A stretch of DNA of 64,000 nucleotides from Cladorhizidae sp. MBARI D1340-BT2 (GCA_028752905.1 JAQNBH010000004.1:31920975-31984974); one strand, 5' to 3'. Shown: positions 22,860 through 35,689, numbered from the stretch's first letter. The notes: a model not told the origin generated them from the sequence alone. Made by a program: numbers and translations.

Positions 22860-24445
22860 CAACCAGGCTCTCTCTCCCTCTCTCTCCCTCTGCTAGCTAC
22901 CTAGAAGGAGCCCACAGCCTCTCTCTCTCTCTAGTAGACAGCTAGCTACCTAGAAGGAGCCCACAGCCTCTCTCTCTCTCTAGTAGACAGCTAGCTACCT
23001 AGAAGGAGCCCACAGCGTCTCTCTCTTTCTAGTAGACAGCTAGCTACATGTACCTAGAAGGAGTCCACAACCTCTCTCTCTCTCTCTAGTAGAGAGCTAG
23101 CTACCTAGAAGGAGTCCACAACCTCTCTCTCTTTCTAGTAGACAGCTAGCTACCTAGAAGGAGTCCACAACCTCTCTCTCTTTCTAGTAGACAGCTAGCT
23201 ACTTAGAAGGAGTCCACAACCTCTCTCTTTCTAGTAGACAGCTAGCTACCTAGAAGGAGCCCACAGCGTCTCTCTCTTTCTAGTAGACAGCTAGCTACCT
23301 AGAAGGATCCCACAACCTCTCTCTCTTTCTAGTAGACAGCTAGCTACCTAGAAGGAGTCCACAACCTCTCTCTCTTTCTAGTAGACAGCTAGCTACTTAG
23401 AAGGAGTCCACAACCTCTCTCTCTCTAGTAGACAGCTAGCTACCTAGAAGGAGCCCACAACCTCTCTCTCTTTCTAGTAGACAGCTAGCTACCTAGAAGG
23501 AGTCCACAACCTCTCTCTCTAGTAGACAGCTAGCTACCTAGAAGGAGCCCACAACCTCTCTTTCTAGTAGACAGCCGGCTACCTAGGAGTCCACAACCTC
23601 TCTTGCTAGTAGACAGCTGGCTACCTAGAAGAAGCCCACAGCCAGGCTCTCTCTCCCTCTCTCTTGCTAGTAGACAGCTAGCTACCTAGAAGGAGTCCAC
23701 AAACCAGGTTCTCTCTGTCTCTAGTAGACAGCTAGCTACATGTACCTAGAAGGAGTCCACAACCTCTCTCTCTCTCTCTAGTAGAGAGCTAGCTACCTAG
23801 AAGGAGTCCACAACCTCTCTCTCTTTCTAGTAGACAGCTAGCTACCTAGAAGGAGTCCACAACCTCTCTCTCTTTCTAGTAGACAGCTAGCTACTTAGAA
23901 GGAGTCCACAACCTCTCTCTTTCTAGTAGACAGCTAGCTACCTAGAAGGAGCCCACAGCGTCTCTCTCTTTCTAGTAGACAGCTAGCTACCTAGAAGGAT
24001 CCCACAACCTCTCTCTCTTTCTAGTAGACAGCTAGCTACCTAGAAGGAGTCCACAACCTCTCTCTCTTTCTAGTAGACAGCTAGCTACTTAGAAGGAGTC
24101 CACAACCTCTCTCTCTCTAGTAGACAGCTAGCTACCTAGAAGGAGCCCACAACCTCTCTCTCTTTCTAGTAGACAGCTAGCTACCTAGAAGGAGTCCACA
24201 ACCTCTCTCTCTAGTAGACAGCTAGCTACCTAGAAGGAGCCCACAACCTCTCTTTCTAGTAGACAGCCGGCTACCTAGGAGTCCACAACCTCTCTTGCTA
24301 GTAGACAGCTGGCTACCTAGAAGAAGCCCACAGCCAGGCTCTCTCTCCCTCTCTCTTGCTAGTAGACAGCTAGCTACCTAGAAGGAGTCCACAAACCAGG
24401 TTCTCTCTGTCTCTAGTAGACAGCTAGCTACCTAGAAGGAGGGTC
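22860..24445. repeat. About 47-bp minisatellite with 692-bp higher-order repeat
   Basis: The basic unit is TAGTAGACAGCTAGCTACCT plus AGAAGGAGTCCACAACCTCTCTCTCTTTC. A 692-bp block containing many variant units is duplicated: the rare variant GCTAGCTACATGTACC occurs at 23039 and 23731, and the later variants repeat in the same order. Confidence 0.95.
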
Positions 24446-25464
24446 TATTAGAATTTTGCATACTAGTCTCCTCCAAGTGAATTGAACACCCTGTAACTTG
24501 ATAATGGGTTTGTACAACTAGTTACCACTGTAGGGATAGGGTTGATGGGCTTCAAGTTACAATAGATAAATTAGGGCAAAGGTGACCATACTCCACCTCC
24601 CAAGCATTTCCTCTGTACTTTGAACTAACAACAACCACCACTGAACAAACTCATTATCAACTAAAAGAACAAGAGACCATTCTCTTCCCTCCGAGTGTGT
24701 ATCCATGGCAATACCATGTAAGGAAGTCTATGTACAGGTGAATAGTTCTAAATATAGTAGCAGTGCTGCTGTTGCTTGCAAGGGCTGCCTATTGTGACAC
24801 AAGGCAGCAAGAATGAAGCTTGTAAGGGCACTCATCTCAGTGTTAATTTGTTAATTGAGTAAGTTCACTTCACACTTTCATACAAAAGCTTCTTTGTCAA
24901 GTGCATGGTAATGCATTCTTCCAGCCAGTTCTATTGTAGCAGGGTAGAATGGAATGGTATGGGAACTTGTTTGATACACTATTCTATGCAGTATGCAGAT
25001 GTGTGTGTGTGTGCTTGTGTATGTGTGTGCTTGTGTGTGTGTGTGTGCTTGTGTATGTGTGTGCTTGTATGTGTGTGCTTGTGTATGTGTGTGTGTGTGT
25101 GGGTGTGTCCGTATCCTAGCACTACCGACTCTTCCCTTTCCCCCTCCCCCCCTACCAATTCACACCACTTCACCCCCTCCCTGGCCCAGTTGTTGATGCA
25201 TGTCCCTAGCAACACTGCATAGCTAAAGACAAGAGCACAAAAGAAAAATGGGCCTAGTTATCTCTTCTAATAGCAACATTGCACTGTCTCATTCATACCA
25301 ATGAGTTTACCTGAAGATATGACCAGCCAAACATTGCAGGCACAACCGGTGCCAAGACTGTGTTACACTGCATTAGTGTCACACTGCATTAGTGTCTCTC
25401 AATAAAGTTGTTTACCATGTGCTAAGGCAATGCCTTGTTATTCCACACGGTGTGGTGTGCTTAC
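24446..25464. other. Intron sequence with a GT run
   Basis: Single-copy intron DNA with (GT)n/GCTTGTGTAT repeats at about 24998-25110. No exon was seen. Confidence 0.6.
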
Positions 25465-25528
25465 TTAGAGATGGTAATCTTGGTGCCCGACTCTGCCATT
25501 ATTCTCTTCAAAGTTCCTCCTCCTTTAC
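25465..25528 (-). CDS. VICKZ exon: KH2 GXXG loop
   Basis: This 64-bp exon has acceptor CACCCATTGCAG and donor TCTAA-GTAAGC. It reads KGGGTLKRIMAESGTKITIS, residues 277-297 of the model. The preceding exon supplies the first G of the glycine codon, so the KH2 GKGG loop is split by an intron. The last two bases (AA) combine with G of the next exon to give Lys. It matches the GKEGRNLKK...TKITIS segment of known VICKZ KH2. Confidence 0.95.
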
Positions 25529-25529
25529 C

Positions 25530-26800
25530 TGCAATGGGTGAGGAGAAGGAAGAGGGAGAGTTGGAACAGCAAAAACATGACAGTAGTGGTCACGAAAGAG
25601 GATGTATGAGGAGATAATGAGACCTGGGATTCATCAAGAGCACAGGATGTCCTGGTTACCATGGTAACAGAGAACCACTTGACCAATTTAAAAGCCAAAA
25701 TAAGTTGTTAGCCAGCTGTCATGGTTGCCTTCAGACTTGGACCACACCCAATCTAGTAGCCTGCCTACCGCCAACATCTCACCTACCCCCTAACCTCTCC
25801 CTCTCCCCCCCAACACACACCATTGCTAGTCCTAGCACTTCCAACAGACACACATCCAATTACTACTAGTTTTAGCCCTTGTCCTACTCGGTGCCCGTCA
25901 GCCAGGGTGGGGGAGGGGTTAATAGCCGGGGGGAGTGATTAACTGATTGACCCCTCCCCTCCAACTTAATTCATAGTTACTTGTAATTGAATGCAGATTC
26001 TTTTTCCCGGGAACTAAGCGTCATCCCAACAAGTGTGTAGAAGAACTCCACCCAAGCAAGCAGTGTTCTGCAACAAAACTTACGTCGAGGAAATCCTCCC
26101 GATGCCCGTCCTCCTATCTCTGGAGTGAAGGGATTAGAGTGTTCCTCGGTAAGCACACACAGGTAAGTGACTGGGTGCCTGTGCAATTATTAATTATTCG
26201 TAGAAGAAAGGCCTCCAGAAACAGCAGTGAAGGCTCGGAAGAGACAGCCAATAATGACAGTCATGACTGTCAGGCTTGCATTCTTTCTCTTCCTCCCCTC
26301 CCCTCTCCCCCCCCTCCCCCTCCTCCTCCACTAATCCTGTCAAACCAGATGCAACTATTTCGTAACGACAGAGCGACCTACTGGGCAGGTGCAAGAAAAA
26401 GTTTAGCACATACAAAATCATTTCCTGTGTGAATATTTAGTTTGCCACTGCCAAGGTGGCCAATTGTTAATGCATATCCCAATAACAGTTGCGCACGGTT
26501 GCCCCCTGACGCACGCTCCCCACCCCACTGGCCATGACACACACTACAGTAATCATTTTAGAAAAGCAGCCAAACCCATCAATTACTGCTTAACGATGCG
26601 GCCAGCCCCTTATCGACAGTGACCAATGCAGCCTAGTGCTTTGATCGAACCTTCCTGAGTATTGGATACGAATTAATGAAAAATGAGGAACACGCTTCAT
26701 TGGGCAGCGCTGGGCAGCGCAGTTCATTTAGCACTCTGTGACCGCCTCTCACCACAAGAGAAACTTCGAGGTGTTGAAAAGCTTTGACATGAAGCTATCT
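25530..26800. other. Intron sequence, nothing recognised
   Basis: Single-copy DNA with C-rich stretches (25800, 26300). Open frames are short and lack splice support. Confidence 0.55.
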
Positions 26801-26814
26801 CTCTCTCTGTCGCT

Positions 26815-27560
26815 CCAAGAGAAGACATAACTGGTGCCTGGCTAGCCCAAACTATCTTTCTCTCTCCTAGGAGAGATAACTGGTGCCTGACTAGCCCAAA
26901 CTATCTTTCTCTCTCCTAGGAGAGATAACTGGTGCCTGGCTAGCCCAAACTATCTTTCTCTCTCCTAGGAGAGATAACTGGTGCCTGACTAGCCCAAACT
27001 ATCTTTCTCTCTCCTAGGAGAGATAACTGGTGCCTGGCTAGCCCAAACTATCTTTCTCTCTCCTAGGAGAGATAACTGGTGCCTGACTAGCCCAAACTAT
27101 CTTTCTCTCTCCTAGGAGACATAACTGGTGCCTGGCTAGCCCAAACTATCTTTCTCTCTCCTAGGAGAGATAACTGGTGCCTGACTAGCCCAAACTATCT
27201 TTCTCTCTCCTAGGAGACATAACTGGTGCCTGGCTAGCCCAAACTATCTTTCTCTCTCCTAGGAGAGATAACTGGTGCCTGACTAGCCCAAACTATCTTT
27301 CTCTCTCCTAGGAGAGATAACTGGTGCCTGACTAGCCCAAACTATCTTTCTCTCTCCTAGGAGAGATAACTGGTGCCTGACTAGCCCAAACTATCTTTCT
27401 CTCTCCTAGGAGACATAACTGGTGCCTGACTAGCCCAAACTATCTTTCTCTCTCCTACGAGAGATAACTGGTGCCTGACTAGCCCAAACTATCTTTCTCT
27501 CTCCTAGGAGAGATAACTGGTGCCTGACTAGCCCAAACTATCTTTCTCTCTCCTAGGAGA
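26815..27560. repeat. 49-bp minisatellite
   Basis: Fifteen copies of GATAACTGGTGCCTGACTAG plus CCCAAACTATCTTTCTCTCTCCTAGGAGA. Each has a palindromic CTCCTAGGAG. Copies differ mainly at GCCTGA/GCCTGG and GAGATA/GACATA. Confidence 0.97.
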
Positions 27561-27904
27561 CACAAGCCCTGAGGTGGTGTGAGATCAAGACCAGGATGGT
27601 TACATTTGGAGATGGTTGGATCTAATTAGAGATCCAGTGATTTGATTGTCTGCTGCCATTAAATGGCTTTCCTGAGGACTAGTTATCCCTTTGTCATTGT
27701 GAAGTCCAAGTGCCTAGTCAACATACACAGACACCCTATCTACTTCATTATGTTCCTTTACAAGAACACCTCCTTGCAGCTGTTGCAAGCAGCTGCCCCC
27801 TGAACTGAAGCATGTGTCAACCTCTCCCCATGCGGTGTGCCAGTGATTCCTGGGATATCCTATATCCCCGGGATGTGCCTAGTATGTACCTTAGTAACCC
27901 ATAG

Positions 27905-30205
27905 TCCTAGAATACTCCTAGTCCTAGAATACCCCTAGTCCTAGAATACTCCTAGTCCTAGAATACCCCTAGAATACCCCTAGTCCTAGAATACTCCTAG
28001 TCCTAGAATACTCCTAGTCCTAGAATACTCCTAGTCCTAGAATACTCCTAGTCCTAGAATACCCCTAGTCCTAGAATACTCCTAGTCCTAGAATACTCCT
28101 AGTCCTAGAATACTCCTAGTCCTAGAATACTCCTAGTCCTAGAATACTCCTAGTCCTAGAATACTCCTAGCCCTAGAATACTCCTAGTCCTAGAATACTC
28201 CTAGTCCTAGAATACCCCTAGTCCTAGAATACCCCTAGTCCTAGAATACTCCTAGTCCTAGAATACTCCTAGCCCTAGAATACTCCTGGTCCTAGAATAC
28301 TCCTGGTCCTAGAATACCCCTAGTCCTAGAATACCCCTAGTCCTAGAATACCCCTAGTCCTAGAATACTCCTAGCCCTAGAATACTCCTAGCCCTAGAAT
28401 ACTCCTGGTCCTAGAATACTCCTGGTCCTAGAATACTCCTAGTCCTAGAATACTCCTAGTCCTAGAATACTCCTAGCCCTAGAATACTCCTAGTCCTAGA
28501 ATACTCCTAGTCCTAGAATACCCCTAGTCCTAGAATACTCCTAGTCCTAGAATACTCCTAGTCCTAGAATACCCCTAGCCCTAGAATACCCCTAGTCCTA
28601 GAATACCCCTAGTCCTAGAATACCCCTAGTCCTAGAATACCCCTAGTCCTAGAATACCCCTAGTCCTAGAATACCCCTAGTCCTAGAATACCCCTAGTCC
28701 CTAGTCCTAGAATACTCCTAGTCCTAGAATACCCCTAGCCCTAGAATACCCCTAGTCCCTAGTCCTAGAATACCCCTAGTCCTAGAATACCCCTAGTCCT
28801 AGAATACCCCTAGTCCTAGAATACTCCTAGCCCTAGAATACTCCTAGCCCTAGAATACTCCTGGTCCTAGAATACTCCTGGTCCTAGAATACTCCTGGTC
28901 CTAGAATACTCCTAGTCCTAGAATACTCCTAGTCCTAGAATACTCCTAGCCCTAGAATACTCCTAGTCCTAGAATACTCCTAGTCCTAGAATACCCCTAG
29001 TCCTAGAATACTCCTAGTCCTAGAATACTCCTAGTCCTAGAATACCCCTAGCCCTAGAATACCCCTAGTCCTAGAATACCCCTAGTCCTAGAATACCCCT
29101 AGTCCTAGAATACCCCTAGTCCTAGAATACCCCTAGTCCTAGAATACCCCTAGTCCTAGAATACCCCTAGTCCCTAGTCCTAGAATACTCCTAGTCCTAG
29201 AATACCCCTAGCCCTAGAATACCCCTAGTCCCTAGTCCTAGAATACCCCTAGTCCTAGAATACCCCTAGTCCTAGAATACTCCTAGCCCTAGAATACCCC
29301 TAGTCCTAGAATACTCCTAGTCCTAGAATACTCCTAGTCCTAGAATACTCCTAGTCCTAGAATACTCCTAGTCCTAGAATACTCCTAGTCCTAGAATACT
29401 CCTAGTCCTAGAATACTCCTAGTCCTAGAATACTCCTAGTCCTAGAATACTCCTAGTCCTAGAATACTCCTAGTCCTAGAATACTCCTAGCCCTAGAATA
29501 CCCCTAATCCTAGAATACTCCTAGCCCTAGAATACTCCTAGTCCTAGAATACTCCTAGTCCTAGAATACCCCTAGTCCTAGAATACTCCTAGTCCTAGAA
29601 TACTCCTAGCCCTAGAATACTCCTAGTCCTAGAATACTCCTAGTCCTAGAATACCCCTAGTCCTAGAATACTCCTAGTCCTAGAATACTCCTAGTCCTAG
29701 AATACTCCTAGTCCTAGAATACTCCTAGTCCTAGAATACCCCTAGTCCTAGAATACTCCTAGTCCTAGAATACTCCTAGTCCTAGAATACTCCTAGCCCT
29801 AGAATACCCCTAGTACTAGAATACCCCTAGTCCTAGAATACTCCTAGTCCTAGAATACTCCTAGTCCTAGAATACTCCTAGTCCTAGAATACTCCTAGTC
29901 CTAGAATACTCCTAGTCCTAGAATACTCCTAGTCCTAGAATACTCCTAGTCCTAGAATACCCCTAGCCCTAGAATACTCCTAGTCCTAGAATACTCCTAG
30001 TCCTAGAATACCCCTAGCCCTAGAATACTCCTAGTCCTAGAATACTCCTAGTCCTAGAATACCCCTAGTCCTAGAATACCCCTAGTCCTAGAATACTCCT
30101 AGTCCTAGAATACCCCTAGTCCTAGAATACTCCTAGTCCTAGAATACTCCTAGCCCTAGAATACCCATAGTCCTAGAATACTCCTAGTCCTAGCCCTAGA
30201 ATACA
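27905..30205. repeat. 18-bp CTAG satellite, orientation B
   Basis: About 125 copies of CCTAGTCCTAGAATACTC (variants CCCC, CCCTAG, CTGGTC). It is the reverse complement of the 18835-19800 unit. It includes a larger duplicated block: the CCCTAGTCCCTAGTCC irregularity recurs around 28690, 28745, 29165 and 29225. It lies in the intron upstream of the 25465-25528 exon. Confidence 0.97.
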
Positions 30206-30334
30206 TCCTAATCCCTGGCCCAAAATTCCAGGACCCCTCCAGGACCCCCCCCCCCCTATGGGAGTCAGTGCATGTACATTCACCCCCTCAACACCAAGCA
30301 ACACACAAGCAACACACAAGCGTGCACCACTCAC

Positions 30335-30408
30335 CAATCACTCGCCCAACCAGCTCGTTGTGGGCCAGGATCTTGAGTGGAACTACCGGCAAAGGCTCGT
30401 GGAATTTG
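30335..30408 (-). CDS. VICKZ exon: start of KH2
   Basis: This 74-bp exon has acceptor CCCTGATGTCTGCAG and donor ATTG-GTGAGT. It reads KFHEPLPVVPLKILAHNELV then GRVI, residues 252-276. VPLKILAHN..VGR.IG is a hallmark of VICKZ KH2. The entering base C completes a Ser codon begun in the 36068 exon, and the final G starts the glycine of the GXXG loop. Confidence 0.95.
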
Positions 30409-30409
30409 C

Positions 30410-31850
30410 TGCAGACATCAGGGAAGGAAAGGCAACAAACAAGTTTGTAAATCTGTTCCTACACTCATCCTCCATGCCTAGTTACTGGACATAGCCACAG
30501 CTGTGATGGCGACAAATTGCCTACCAGCTGGAAGGTAGCATTCCAAGGCCCGAAAGAAAGAGCATTTGGAAACTAGCAGCTTCTGCAAGAAGCCGTTTGA
30601 AAAGTTTTTTAAAAAACGCACCCATTCCAAATGGGAGGTTTTAGGCCGGAATGGAACCTGCACATAATCAACGACAAAACCAAAAGGGTTAAAGCAATCG
30701 CTCTACAGGGTTATCTTGAGGGAAAGGACTCTTCCCTTCAAGTGTGTGCATGTGAATTGGACATCTCCTCGGTGGAAATGGTTGCACCCTAGGATTGCTA
30801 ATGGACACCTCAATGGCCCACTTTTAAGAAAATGACGTTTGAAAATTATCACGTGTCTACATCTGAGGATTTGCTAAGCGATAGGGCCTCTGCCCTCAGG
30901 GCATTGTCCTCAGAACCTTCTACAGATTTGTAGGATATCAATAGCACTATCATGAGAAGCCTTAATGAATGGGTTCACACCAGAGAAAGTCACTGGTCTT
31001 ATTAATTTTTAAATTGAGATGTCAGTGAAGTTGACAAGGCAACAGAACACAGAGCAGCTGCTGGTGCTATTGAATGGTGAACTGTTTGAGAGAGTTGAGA
31101 AAGAGGCACAAGCTATTAGCATCCTTGGCGAGTTCCAAGTGCCAATAGCGTGTGTGGGGGTGGGGGGTGAACAGGTTCTGGACTTGCTCAGGAAGAGAAC
31201 CAGTGTTTGCGGACTTACAATAAAACCATGAATATCATCAAGCTTGTAATACCCAAGAGTGGGTGTCGGCATTTCAATTAACACGTACAGGAAATTTTTC
31301 AAAGGGGCAAAAAAAAGAATCCACAGACATTAACCAATGATGAATTCGCAGGTGAAATGTTCGCAGATTGATAAGACCACATCTTTTCCATTAAGAATTC
31401 GGTGGATTGGATGGATTCTAAGAAGGAGAGGGGAGGGAGGGAGGGGAGGGGAACGCACTCCATTAAAACAAAATTCTTAAATTCCTTGGAAGCGCATCTC
31501 CAAGCAGTATTGGACGTTTGAGTATGTGACGTGGCTTAGCCCTCGGGTGTAAGAGGTGGATCTTGAAAAGTGGAGATTTAGCCTGCCTCGCGTCAAGTTC
31601 AATGGCTACTCCCATTTAGCACCAGAGGAAGCGCATCTTGATGGTTTGCATTCTTACCGGCTCAACAATCATCTCAAGCACCTCGTTTCAGTGGACCCAA
31701 GAGATCCTTCATTTTGAAACTGAAGAAGTACATGTACACTAGTTCTAATGTGATTGTTTATTGTATTTTCTAATTGAGGGTATCCATGCAACTGAATCAG
31801 TGGTGGTTGCACTTTGAACCTCAGCTTTGTGTGTCTGTGGGGGGACATTG
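30410..31850. other. Intron with a possible old mobile element
   Basis: Unique sequence. A plus-strand frame at 31019-31231 reads LLVLLNGELFERVEKEAQAI and then SILGEFQVPIACVGVGGEQV. It looks protein-like and lies antisense to the gene. It has no start context, splice partner or family I recognise. It may be a decayed transposon fragment. Confidence 0.35.
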
Positions 31851-31861
31851 TCTTGTGGCTA

Positions 31862-32135
31862 TCGAGTGAGAAAGCTTCTCTTGGGGGACATCTGCTTGTT
31901 GCTGGTCTGAGCAAGGGAGGTGAGGAAGCTTCTCTCGGGGGACATCTGCTTGTTGCTCTGAGCAAGGTAGGTGAGGAAGCTTCTCTCGGGGGACTTCTGC
32001 TTGTCGTTGGTCTGAGCAAGGTAGGTGAGGAAGCTTCTCTCGGGGGACATCTGCTTGTCGTTGGTCTGAGCAAGGTAGGTGAGGAAGCTTCTCTCGGGGG
32101 ACATCTGCTTGTCATTGGTCTGAGCAAGGGAGGTG
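31862..32135. repeat. 54-bp minisatellite
   Basis: Five copies of GAGGAAGCTTCTCTCGGGGG plus ACATCTGCTTGTCGTTGGTCTGAGCAAGGTAGGT, one shorter by 3 bp. Confidence 0.95.
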
Positions 32136-32239
32136 CCAACTGGTAGGAAGTGCATATGACTGTTGTAAGCGATGGGTAGGTGGAGTGTTGCTGGGCATTG
32201 GTCAGATCCCCGTGTCAGCAGCTGGACTCCTCATGTCCG

Positions 32240-32262
32240 TCTGTGTGTGTGTGTTTTTTTTT

Positions 32263-32295
<33 letters not shown>

Positions 32296-32296
32296 A
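32240..32296. repeat. GT and T microsatellite
   Basis: (GT)n interrupted by a run of T. Confidence 0.9.
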
Positions 32297-33204
32297 CAGC
32301 GGCTCCAAGGCTTCCCTGGATATCCATGGAGTGGACGGTACCAGATGTTGTTTGTAGTTAATATTAACATATGTAGTAGGTAGATCTCTATCTATCTGCA
32401 CTGTTATCACAACATCTATACACGTACCATGCCACAAACCTTGTTTACATGGGAATCTTCCAGCAATCCACCTACTGGCCTGGGAAAGCTCACCAGGTTT
32501 ATAATTTCATGGATTTAGAATGTTTAGTAACCAGACGAGTCCAAACCCAGGCTAGGATTCCGATTTAAGACCCCAGTGGAAACAGGCTGTACAGGTTCCA
32601 GTGTTGCCCTGACAACATGAGGGTGTTCCAGTTGTTGCCCACTTACTCTTGGCTGGGGCTAGGCTCTAGCTGGATGGTCCTAGGGTACAATTGCTGGCTA
32701 CCCAAGGACGTATGAAGAAAAATGATTTCTCAAAGAGTTCTAATTCCCAAGGCAAAGTGACCCCGGTAGTCATGGCAACCTTGTGTCAACACACCAACAT
32801 ATCTAGTCTCTAAAATGTGTTCACTAATCATAACTATTTCCCATGGAGAGGGGAGAGAACATTCATGAACTCGAGATGCATCGGCTAGATTTCATTTTCA
32901 GGTCTCTTTGTGGAGGCCATTTTGTTTTACGAGTCAACGCTCCACAGGAATCCATCAGCAATTCGCAGTCTCTCTGTATGGCAGATGCCGAGAGAACGCC
33001 CCCTCCCCTCCCCCTTCTGCCAAGCCATAGAATGGACGGACAAAAGCAAACGACCATCTCCAAAAATGGACGTTTAGATTGTAATATAAGACATCCCTTT
33101 TTCAAGAACCTGATAGCGATCGGGTTCCAGAATCCAGACCTTCTCTCTTGATCTGTTTATGATCAAATTATATTTCAGCACATCAAAAGGTCGAGAGGAA
33201 AAAC

Positions 33205-33428
33205 TGGCTGGCATTACATCACCGACAAGCACTGGCTGGCATTACATCACCAACGAGCACTGGCTGGCATTACATCACCAACGAGCACTGGCTGGCATTA
33301 CATCACCAACGAGCACTGGCTGGCATTACATCACCGACGAGCATTACATCACCGACGAGCACTGGCTGGCATTACATCACCGATGCGCACTGGCTGGCAT
33401 TACATCACCGACACGCACTGGCTGGTAG
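33205..33428. repeat. 28-bp minisatellite
   Basis: About eight copies of CTGGCTGGCATTACATCACC plus AACGAGCA, one shortened. Confidence 0.95.
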
Positions 33429-33896
33429 CACTAAAAGCTGATCGTTTAGCACTTGCCAAGGGGACCATTACCTGACGACAAAGACTGGCGCCCAACAACC
33501 AGTGTCCCACGTTTCATTTGGGTGCGTTATTAAATCGACGATATGTTTACCTCTATACAGTGCACACCACTGCTTGCTAAGAGTCAAAGAGGCCAACAAA
33601 CCATCAAAGAGAAGCAGAGAGCACAGACCAGGGACGTGCCACAAGCCACCAGTCATAACTATACCTGTGTTTTGTCAGCCTTCTCGTCTCTTTTTAAATA
33701 GAAAAGGCCCTTGTTGTTGTTGTTGCTGTTGTTGTTGCTGTTGCTGTTGTTGTTTATACATGTGTATATCAATAGCAAGCACTGTATTATGTGATTACAT
33801 ACCATAGCTGGGTACACTGTTGTATCCATTGTCTCCATATCGATCACAAATTATATTTTTTATTTATATACTTTTTTTTCTTCCCACCTCAAAATT

Positions 33897-34096
<200 letters not shown>

Positions 34097-34160
34097 AGGT
34101 ATATATATATATATGTATAGGTACAATCTAAATAATGTTTATATACTTATATATAGTAAT

Positions 34161-34336
34161 AATAGAAAAGTATTGGGATGGCTAGTCCTACTATATGCCC
34201 ATCCATGGACTTGCATCACCCCACTTGCCTGCCCCACCTCATATATGTTCACATGCCACCTCAGTTGCTCATTGTCCCTGATGATTGCATTCACATGAAA
34301 CTATAGTAGGACTAGCCATCCCAATACTTTTCTATT
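34161..34336. mobile_element. Element with perfect 35-bp inverted repeats
   Basis: The arm at 34161-34195 (AATAGAAAAGTATTGGGATG...) is the exact reverse complement of 34302-34336. They enclose 106 bp of unique sequence. The short size, perfect arms and TA-rich flanks fit a MITE or snap-back element. I cannot define the target duplication because the flanks are AT-rich. Confidence 0.75.
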
Positions 34337-34960
34337 GTTAGCTCTGCTTTACACAGCATTGAGCACTATTTGTAGCCTTCACCAGCAAACTACCTTCTAA
34401 GTATACTTATATATATATATATATATAAGATTGCACTGAACGCTGGATTTTTTTACACATGCCCAAATGCCCAAGTCGACTGCTAAAATAGTTTAGTTTT
34501 TTTCTTCTTTTTTAATTTTTTTAATTAATGGCTGACAGATCATACTGACGGATCATAACTGCTGTCATGAATGCTCTTCCTCACTGACTGCTGTCTCTGG
34601 AAGCCTTTCTTCTGCAGAAGCATCCACGCTTTACCAGGAACACTCTGAGTCCCTTCACTCTTGAGAAAGCAGGTACTCCTTGGACGGGTTCTTTGACATG
34701 ACCTTTGTTGTGTAGGCAGATAGAGATGTTGCGATGTGCATCTTCTGTTCGCTTACCTCAATGGAGCAGATTCTTACTCCAAACTGCTCACCTTCTTTGC
34801 ACGGGCACTCCGAACAGTCGACTCGTAGCATGTTGTTGCTATGATGCTATAAAAACCAACAAAAATGAAGTGGGTGGTCAAAGTTAGTCGTGATGCGAAG
34901 AAGAGCATCAGTAAGCAAGCCTGGGCAGGGAGCTCATCTGCATACCAATGCTCCTCCCCC
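34337..34960. other. Intron sequence, nothing recognised
   Basis: AT-rich unique sequence with an (AT)n tract at about 34405-34428. Confidence 0.5.
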
Positions 34961-34961
34961 T

Positions 34962-35375
34962 CGACCTCAACTCTGTAGTCTGCAACCCCTCGACCTCAAC
35001 TCTGTAGTCCTGCAACCCCTCGACCTCAACTCTGCAGTCTTCCAACCCCCCGACCTCAACTATGCAGTCTTCCAACCCCCCGACCTCAACTCTGCAGTCT
35101 TCCAACCCCTCGACCTCAACTCTGCAGTCTTCCAACCCCCCGACCTCAACTCTGCAGTCTTCCAACCCCCCGACCTCAACTCTGTAGTCCTCCAACCCCT
35201 CGACCTCAACTCTGCAGTCTTCCAACCCCCCGACCTCAACTCTGCAGTCTTCCAACCCCCCGACCTCAACTCTGCAGTCTTCCAACCCCCCGACCTCAAC
35301 TCTGCAGTCTTCCAACCCCCCGACCTCAACTCTGCAGTCTTCCAACCCCTCGACCTCAACTCTGCAGCCCCCCAA
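34962..35375. repeat. 30-bp minisatellite
   Basis: About 14 copies of CCCGACCTCAACTCTGCAGT plus CTTCCAACCC. The unit is a multiple of three, so open frames on both strands (repeating DLNSAVFQPP and ELRSGGWKTA) are artefacts. Confidence 0.95.
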
Positions 35376-35689
35376 ACCCTCGGCCTCTACCAGGGGTCAG
35401 TGGCTACCTACAACCTCGTTGCTCTACATGATGTCCGGAGAAGAGGAAATATTTGATGTCGGTCGTGCTGTGTTTCTGTCTGAGCAGTGGTGACTGTCCT
35501 CGGCAATCTCCACGGGCCTTCTATCTTACTCGGTGGTAACTTGGTTGACACGGGGGGGGAGGGGGGAGAGAGGGGGGGGGGGGGGACTCGCGCTCGCAGG
35601 TTTAACGATTCAATTTAGAGAGTGCATTGCACATCTGCCCATCTGCCTAATAAGGATGTGCTTTTTAAAAAAAAGCACGTGCGTAATGA

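Noticed and set aside
26815..27560. CRISPR-like array
   Set aside because: There are direct repeats without unique spacers, in animal DNA, with no cas genes. It is an ordinary minisatellite.
31019..31231. Plus-strand gene encoding LLVLLNGELFERVEKEAQAI...
   Set aside because: The frame looks protein-like, but no splice partner, start context or family was found. It is kept only as a note of a possible decayed mobile element.
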